Source of the DNA: SB11 sp943370295
GTDB lineage: Bacteria > Bacteroidota > Bacteroidia > UBA8524
Length of the DNA stretch: 64,000 nt
Direction: 5' to 3'
Assembly: GCA_943370295.1 (NCBI GenBank)
Contig: CALRQL020000002.1
Span: forward strand, 412,289 to 476,288
In this document: piece by piece, positions 62,201 through 64,000 of the stretch
Layout of the letters: every line of letters starts with the position of its first letter
Numbering within the stretch: position 1 is the first letter of the stretch
The notes under the pieces: generated by a model
The model's database searches: none
What the model saw: only the letters and a program-made list of their open reading frames with translations
What the model was told of the DNA's origin: nothing
Position numbers and translations under genes: made by a program

Positions 62201-64000
62201 GATGGGCTATGCCTATGAATACGACCACCTGAACCGTATTGTGCGCATGGATGCTTATGACAGTATAAACATGGGCACTAATAGTTGGAATACCGGTGCT
62301 GCAGCGATGAGCCAATACCACAACCGTTTTACTTACGACGCAAACGGTAATATACTTACGCAAGTGCGCAGGGGGGCTGAAAGCGTAAATCTTGCGTTGG
62401 ATAGTTTGGTGTATAAATATTACCCTAATACGAACCGCTTGAGCCACGTTGAAGATGTGGTGAATGACACTAATTACAACGATGATATAGATGACCAAGA
62501 CAGCTTGAATTATAAGTATGATGCGATTGGCAATCTTATTTATGACAAGGCGGAGGAGATAGACAGTATACAGTGGAATGTGTACGGTAAGATAAGCCGT
62601 ATAGTGCGCACTACTACCAGTACCAAGGCTGCGATGCAGTTTACTTACGGCCCTGACGGGAACAGGTTGAGTAAAAAGGTGGTATATCCTAATGATACGG
62701 CTCCTTCGACAGGCTCAGGACAGGCACGTAGCCATACTGAATATTATGTGCGGGATGCCAGTGGTAATATAATGGCTACTTATACTACCAGTAACCCGTA
62801 TTTTGAGCCGATTGATACGGGGTATGACAAGATTGTGGGTAAACTTATTGATAGTGTGGGGCTGGCTTCGTTTGCGCAGTTTATACAAACACGGTTTGCG
62901 GGTAATGATAGTTTTTACAGGCGACTTGGCGAGTATATACCCGATAGTGCTTTTTTGGATAGTTTTACTACGGATGAAATACTAAGCTGTGTGGGCGACC
63001 AAATGTTCCACCAGTTGTTTAGTTGTTGTAACTCTTGTGATAATAGCTGGACGGATCATATAGTGTTGTTGTTGGAAATAGCTAGCAATGAAGGGAACAG
63101 TTTAGTTCCTTATCTCTTGGATTGTAATCCTGAGTTGCTGTTGGGATTGATTTTAAAATATCGGGGTGGTGATTTGCTTGATAATATTGGTAATGATGCA
63201 CGGATATTGTTGTATGGTTATTTTAGGACTACAGCAGGGTATTTGCACGTAAACAGTACTGTGGGAGATACTACCAGCTTTTTGTTGAGCGATGTGCCGC
63301 GCAGTGAGTTGATACGTTTTATGACGCACGAGTTGCATACGGGGCTTTATATGGGGTATGACGATTATATGGATGCGCTGACGGATGTTATCCATACGTA
63401 TGTGTATATTCCGAGTTTGGGCGGACTGGGGGCGTTGAATGGTGATATTATCGATGATCCGGACGTTATTACGCGGTGCAAAGTTTTTGAATGTTTAGGT
63501 AAATGCCCCGGAGCCAGTAGTGAAAGCACCTGTAGTAACTGGGCACCGCCAAGTTATATGTTTGAGGCGTTTAATAACTATTATTGTTATGGGTATGGAG
63601 AGGCAGATTTTAGGAACCATATCAAAACTACGCCTGAACTGCTTTCGTTTGTTCACAGCCGTTTGCAGTTGTGTTACGGCGACCGATATGCGAAGATGTT
63701 GGTGAAAACATTGAGCGACCGCACTACCTACAGTACGTTTAAAAACTGCGGGATGCGGATTACTGAGTTTGGGTATGATAAATACATGACGGATAGTTTG
63801 ATTAGCAAATTGGCTACGGATAATCCGCCGCAGCTCATCAATGTGCTGAACCAATGCGACAGTACTAAGCTATTGAAAGCCGTTGGTAATTATAACATAA
63901 AGGCGTTGGTGAATAAGATAAACTCACACATACCACAGGGCAGCACGTTTATTACCAATACTTGTGCGTATTTCCAACTGACTATACCCCGACCTGTGGG
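56283..64000 (+). CDS. Giant Rhs-repeat protein, partial (Rhs operon gene 6)
   Basis: One open reading frame from ATG 56283 to the window end (at least 2572 residues), with no stop seen in frame. It opens with a signal peptide (MKSIKTVILIAFLLGFSAVKGG). An FN3-like segment (LTVNWTSVNGAEEYDLEWLYLD) leads to a DUF6443-like block (VISYFDGSLRSRQMV, ESFYDHVGRKVVDALPVP). A very long cysteine-rich region follows (CDECLTNLG, CKELCDTISTC, CANCNIGHNN, CKPACITCDIM). From about residue 1625 come YD repeats: KFYYDRLGRIAV, YTKYDALGRIVEV, YEYDHLNRIVRM, FTYDANGNIL, YKYDAIGNLI, FTYGPDGNRLSKK and YYVRDASGNIMATY. After these, a >400-residue cysteine-containing non-Rhs region runs to the window end. The C-terminal tip is not seen. 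Confidence 0.85.
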   Translation, partial: MKSIKTVILIAFLLGFSAVKGGVDPILSGKRQGSNIGVDSTITVTDDKFTCISSGTCSPVFKTPVLKNAIVLGVDHDNKNCYQSYTFSVTLELTKTPLSNPGTTQKDTIILNLSWDAGAGKVAQDKDVFYTDGYIKIVSKVLNYTSSLAGNAVPANLFIENIIKKERYYALNYAGTTSISSITTGQNDELTVNWTSVNGAEEYDLEWLYLDDFGDFNGSSVSYKSAASIPVSFLNDATRVTVKGTSYTLKNIYQHGYLLFRVRYVGKDTVTYKQRLESRWSSHSFGSTVSSFGTSNVDRYAVTTSHEDTLNWQWTSSFAEEGKSKTVISYFDGSLRSRQMVTYTNTDQLTIVAESFYDHVGRKVVDALPVPTGDSIIKFYRNFNLSAYTQKTYSWRDFDTTATGDSCSNHLTGMDTTSGASRYYSHNNPSKDLYQAYVPDAKQYPFVQVEFMPDNTGRVRKQSGVGYDHRMGSGHETQYFYGKPTQQELDMLFGVEVGDFNRYKKNMVVDPNGSISVSYLNPSGKVIATALAGENPSNLSVLPADTARKRIVEKLDESIPVVDSMDMSISVTHDLMLSTNAQIDFDYRILKNQLELGCAGATICYDCIYDLKFSITDLCGRLLHDTTFIGIKLLDTVCSNDSFMHSFSLALDKGSYRVSKQLSVNKASFDYYEEIYLRNNQCARTVEELYDSLENEIDYSGCANSCDECLTNLGTLADYKTSRFADLDTNGMNIDSLVTQFESEYEDYVADCKELCDTISTCEIEYYRLLQDVSPGGQYALYSSVNDVFTVTDVLSFLDSTSNNDLPNYEGMQRDWRNDSLVYFDSNGDTALVWHNNTWMKPNDLPDSIFIQNWDPAWAHTLVKMHPEYCYYKWCILNEASNKFDNRLYDASTYFRAEADSLFDPTDAASSTYPTAIDDPFFKTGGLGNTWKTAMQNTIQHYFTDSSTDYSMWQAAAIMASCKDENTVAGISACLTAHPFGSGDADIKNAQWEVFRSLYLSAKQKYKDTVRSSYAYTNNCANCNIGHNNKPLYSKSCNSIYTNDSFKIKQKQYPSFTEVLTVPLDSGTKRDIIQKNRNHSQASIKSECQSQCESYANNWMIALKECSGFVSDSAALRDSLINICKLGCDQFNPLGSRSVAPENEHLVINKSFKEVLADFFTINKLCNEDLIPFPYEYGHNYSGSNFVPYDNCFDQLVDEALSVTCSVSSEIQEFYYFLADLASSSQFKSPTPINISSKAGFESYLMTYTSGNIDSLNQYYTYISGNTLKAVVRSRNNGVWDSCIITFNTPAGHTSSFWDSIAEVTVLLNNPCGSVNGLSFTMNLYTNLYEEYTVEGYSTCYPLCSEEGTVVSRVKQYFAQYYYKTFTDEEINSFIKVHCGDTQVVALIPRDFSCKPACITCDIMNEADAYFWLAYSGVYVNSDTVYKDTNFIQTYTNFMNKSRGLNHGYFEYEDLKNNCDSFFNDTTQIYYKYVTYRNVKNGCDSLPSGKLDTLLTKLSLCDDPFVYTPDTVSCDSALRKIAWEQAQDLYQAQLDTLKGNFRKQYFRKCMNIAGLEKFTMAYDVKQYHYTLYYYDQADNLIKTVPPAGVRLITHADTLALVKSNRANKVAANYYNTPHHNLVTNYKYNTLNAVTEQNTPDGGTTKFYYDRLGRIAVSQNAKQASASNNDFSYTKYDALGRIVEVGETKHTTAITDSTSRNPALLTAWLSSSALFRQVTKTYYDNKAGGTVDAQFAAGQENLRNRVAYITYDEDATGKYDYGSYYTYDIHGNVKELVHDYTELQALAYGYFKLKYEYDLISGNVNKVSYQEGKQDQFFHEYVYDADNRIRQVFTSRDNILTDNDAKYYYYQHGPLARTEIGELKVQGMDYAYTIHGWLKGVNSGSLDSSRDIGRDGWWSATNNRRYIPNDEFGFTLGYYAGDYYDIGQKTTSQHFEINVSGGFNTASPSLYNGNIRHMVTAIGKFMTPSPLKGVMGYAYEYDHLNRIVRMDAYDSINMGTNSWNTGAAAMSQYHNRFTYDANGNILTQVRRGAESVNLALDSLVYKYYPNTNRLSHVEDVVNDTNYNDDIDDQDSLNYKYDAIGNLIYDKAEEIDSIQWNVYGKISRIVRTTTSTKAAMQFTYGPDGNRLSKKVVYPNDTAPSTGSGQARSHTEYYVRDASGNIMATYTTSNPYFEPIDTGYDKIVGKLIDSVGLASFAQFIQTRFAGNDSFYRRLGEYIPDSAFLDSFTTDEILSCVGDQMFHQLFSCCNSCDNSWTDHIVLLLEIASNEGNSLVPYLLDCNPELLLGLILKYRGGDLLDNIGNDARILLYGYFRTTAGYLHVNSTVGDTTSFLLSDVPRSELIRFMTHELHTGLYMGYDDYMDALTDVIHTYVYIPSLGGLGALNGDIIDDPDVITRCKVFECLGKCPGASSESTCSNWAPPSYMFEAFNNYYCYGYGEADFRNHIKTTPELLSFVHSRLQLCYGDRYAKMLVKTLSDRTTYSTFKNCGMRITEFGYDKYMTDSLISKLATDNPPQLINVLNQCDSTKLLKAVGNYNIKALVNKINSHIPQGSTFITNTCAYFQLTIPRPV
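62176..62201 (+). repeat. REP-like palindrome inside the second Rhs gene
   Basis: The stretch GACCCCCAGCCCCCTAAAGG and its following Gs holds the hairpin CCCCC-TAAA-GGGGG (62186-62199). It lies in frame within the Rhs gene, encoding TPSPLKGVM. The motif looks like a short intergenic repeat captured by the gene. Confidence 0.6.
62703..62725 (+). repeat. Intergenic repeat motif inside the second Rhs gene
   Basis: The first 17 bases, CCTTCGACAGGCTCAGG, are identical to 35675-35691 in the repeat region beside the DUF4062 gene. They are in frame here and encode part of PSTGSGQARS. Confidence 0.75.

Noticed and set aside
1..64000. CRISPR arrays, tRNA or rRNA genes
   Set aside because: I saw no regularly spaced short repeats, no cloverleaf-type sequences other than the tmRNA ends, and no rRNA-like sequence.

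Overview
The window looks like a chromosome segment from a member of the Bacteroidota. Three things point that way: secreted proteins ending in type IX secretion (T9SS) type A sorting domains (IYPNP/VYPNP motifs), many TAnnTTTG promoter boxes lying close to start codons with no clear Shine-Dalgarno sequences, and a tmRNA tag ending GENNFALAA. I cannot name the species. The left two thirds is ordinary mixed-strand chromosome of moderate G+C. The last ~20 kb, downstream of the tmRNA gene, is by eye more A+T-rich and is one long accessory operon.

Layout. 1-6.5 kb (minus strand): three secreted proteins, a T9SS cargo, a leucine-rich repeat protein and a 1472-residue PhoX-like protein with a threefold tandem N-terminal repeat. 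6.7-14.3 kb: outer-membrane barrel, GNAT acetyltransferase, T9SS cargo, small lipoprotein, dprA, RlpA-like protein, glycosyltransferase and rsmG. 14.3-22.9 kb (minus): lipoprotein, NtrY-like histidine kinase, a lone OppC-type permease, a small protein, a glycosyltransferase and an LPG-synthase-like membrane protein. 22.9-27.1 kb: ruvC, two accessory genes (one DUF2310-type zinc-ribbon), a ParDE/RelE-type toxin-antitoxin cassette lying between two copies of the 3' end of lhgO, then lhgO itself and an Smr-domain protein. 27.2-35.5 kb: three large secreted proteins and an APC amino-acid permease. 35.6-37.2 kb: a DUF4062 gene bracketed by related palindromic repeat units. 37.3-42.5 kb: Rieske oxygenase, an ECF sigma factor with a single-pass membrane partner, and a saccharopine/alanine-dehydrogenase-like enzyme. 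42.67-43.03 kb: tmRNA (ssrA).

43.2-64 kb and beyond: a hypothetical secreted protein framed by inverted repeats, then six tightly spaced plus-strand genes. These are an outer-membrane barrel with a coiled-coil insert, an FN3-like protein, a lipoprotein, a 2247-residue SpvB/Rhs-like giant, a LolA-like protein, and a second Rhs giant of at least 2572 residues that runs off the window. I regard this as the most interesting system here. It resembles a two-piece Rhs/TcB-TcC arrangement with its own envelope components, and it sits directly downstream of ssrA, a classic integration site. Its function is not established by the sequence.

Smaller points: short palindromic repeat motifs from intergenic DNA also occur, in frame, inside the second Rhs giant. 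The toxin-antitoxin and DUF4062 genes each have a perfect inverted repeat in their promoter or leader regions. The ECF sigma-linked membrane protein shares an extracytoplasmic domain with the secreted protein at 27.2 kb.
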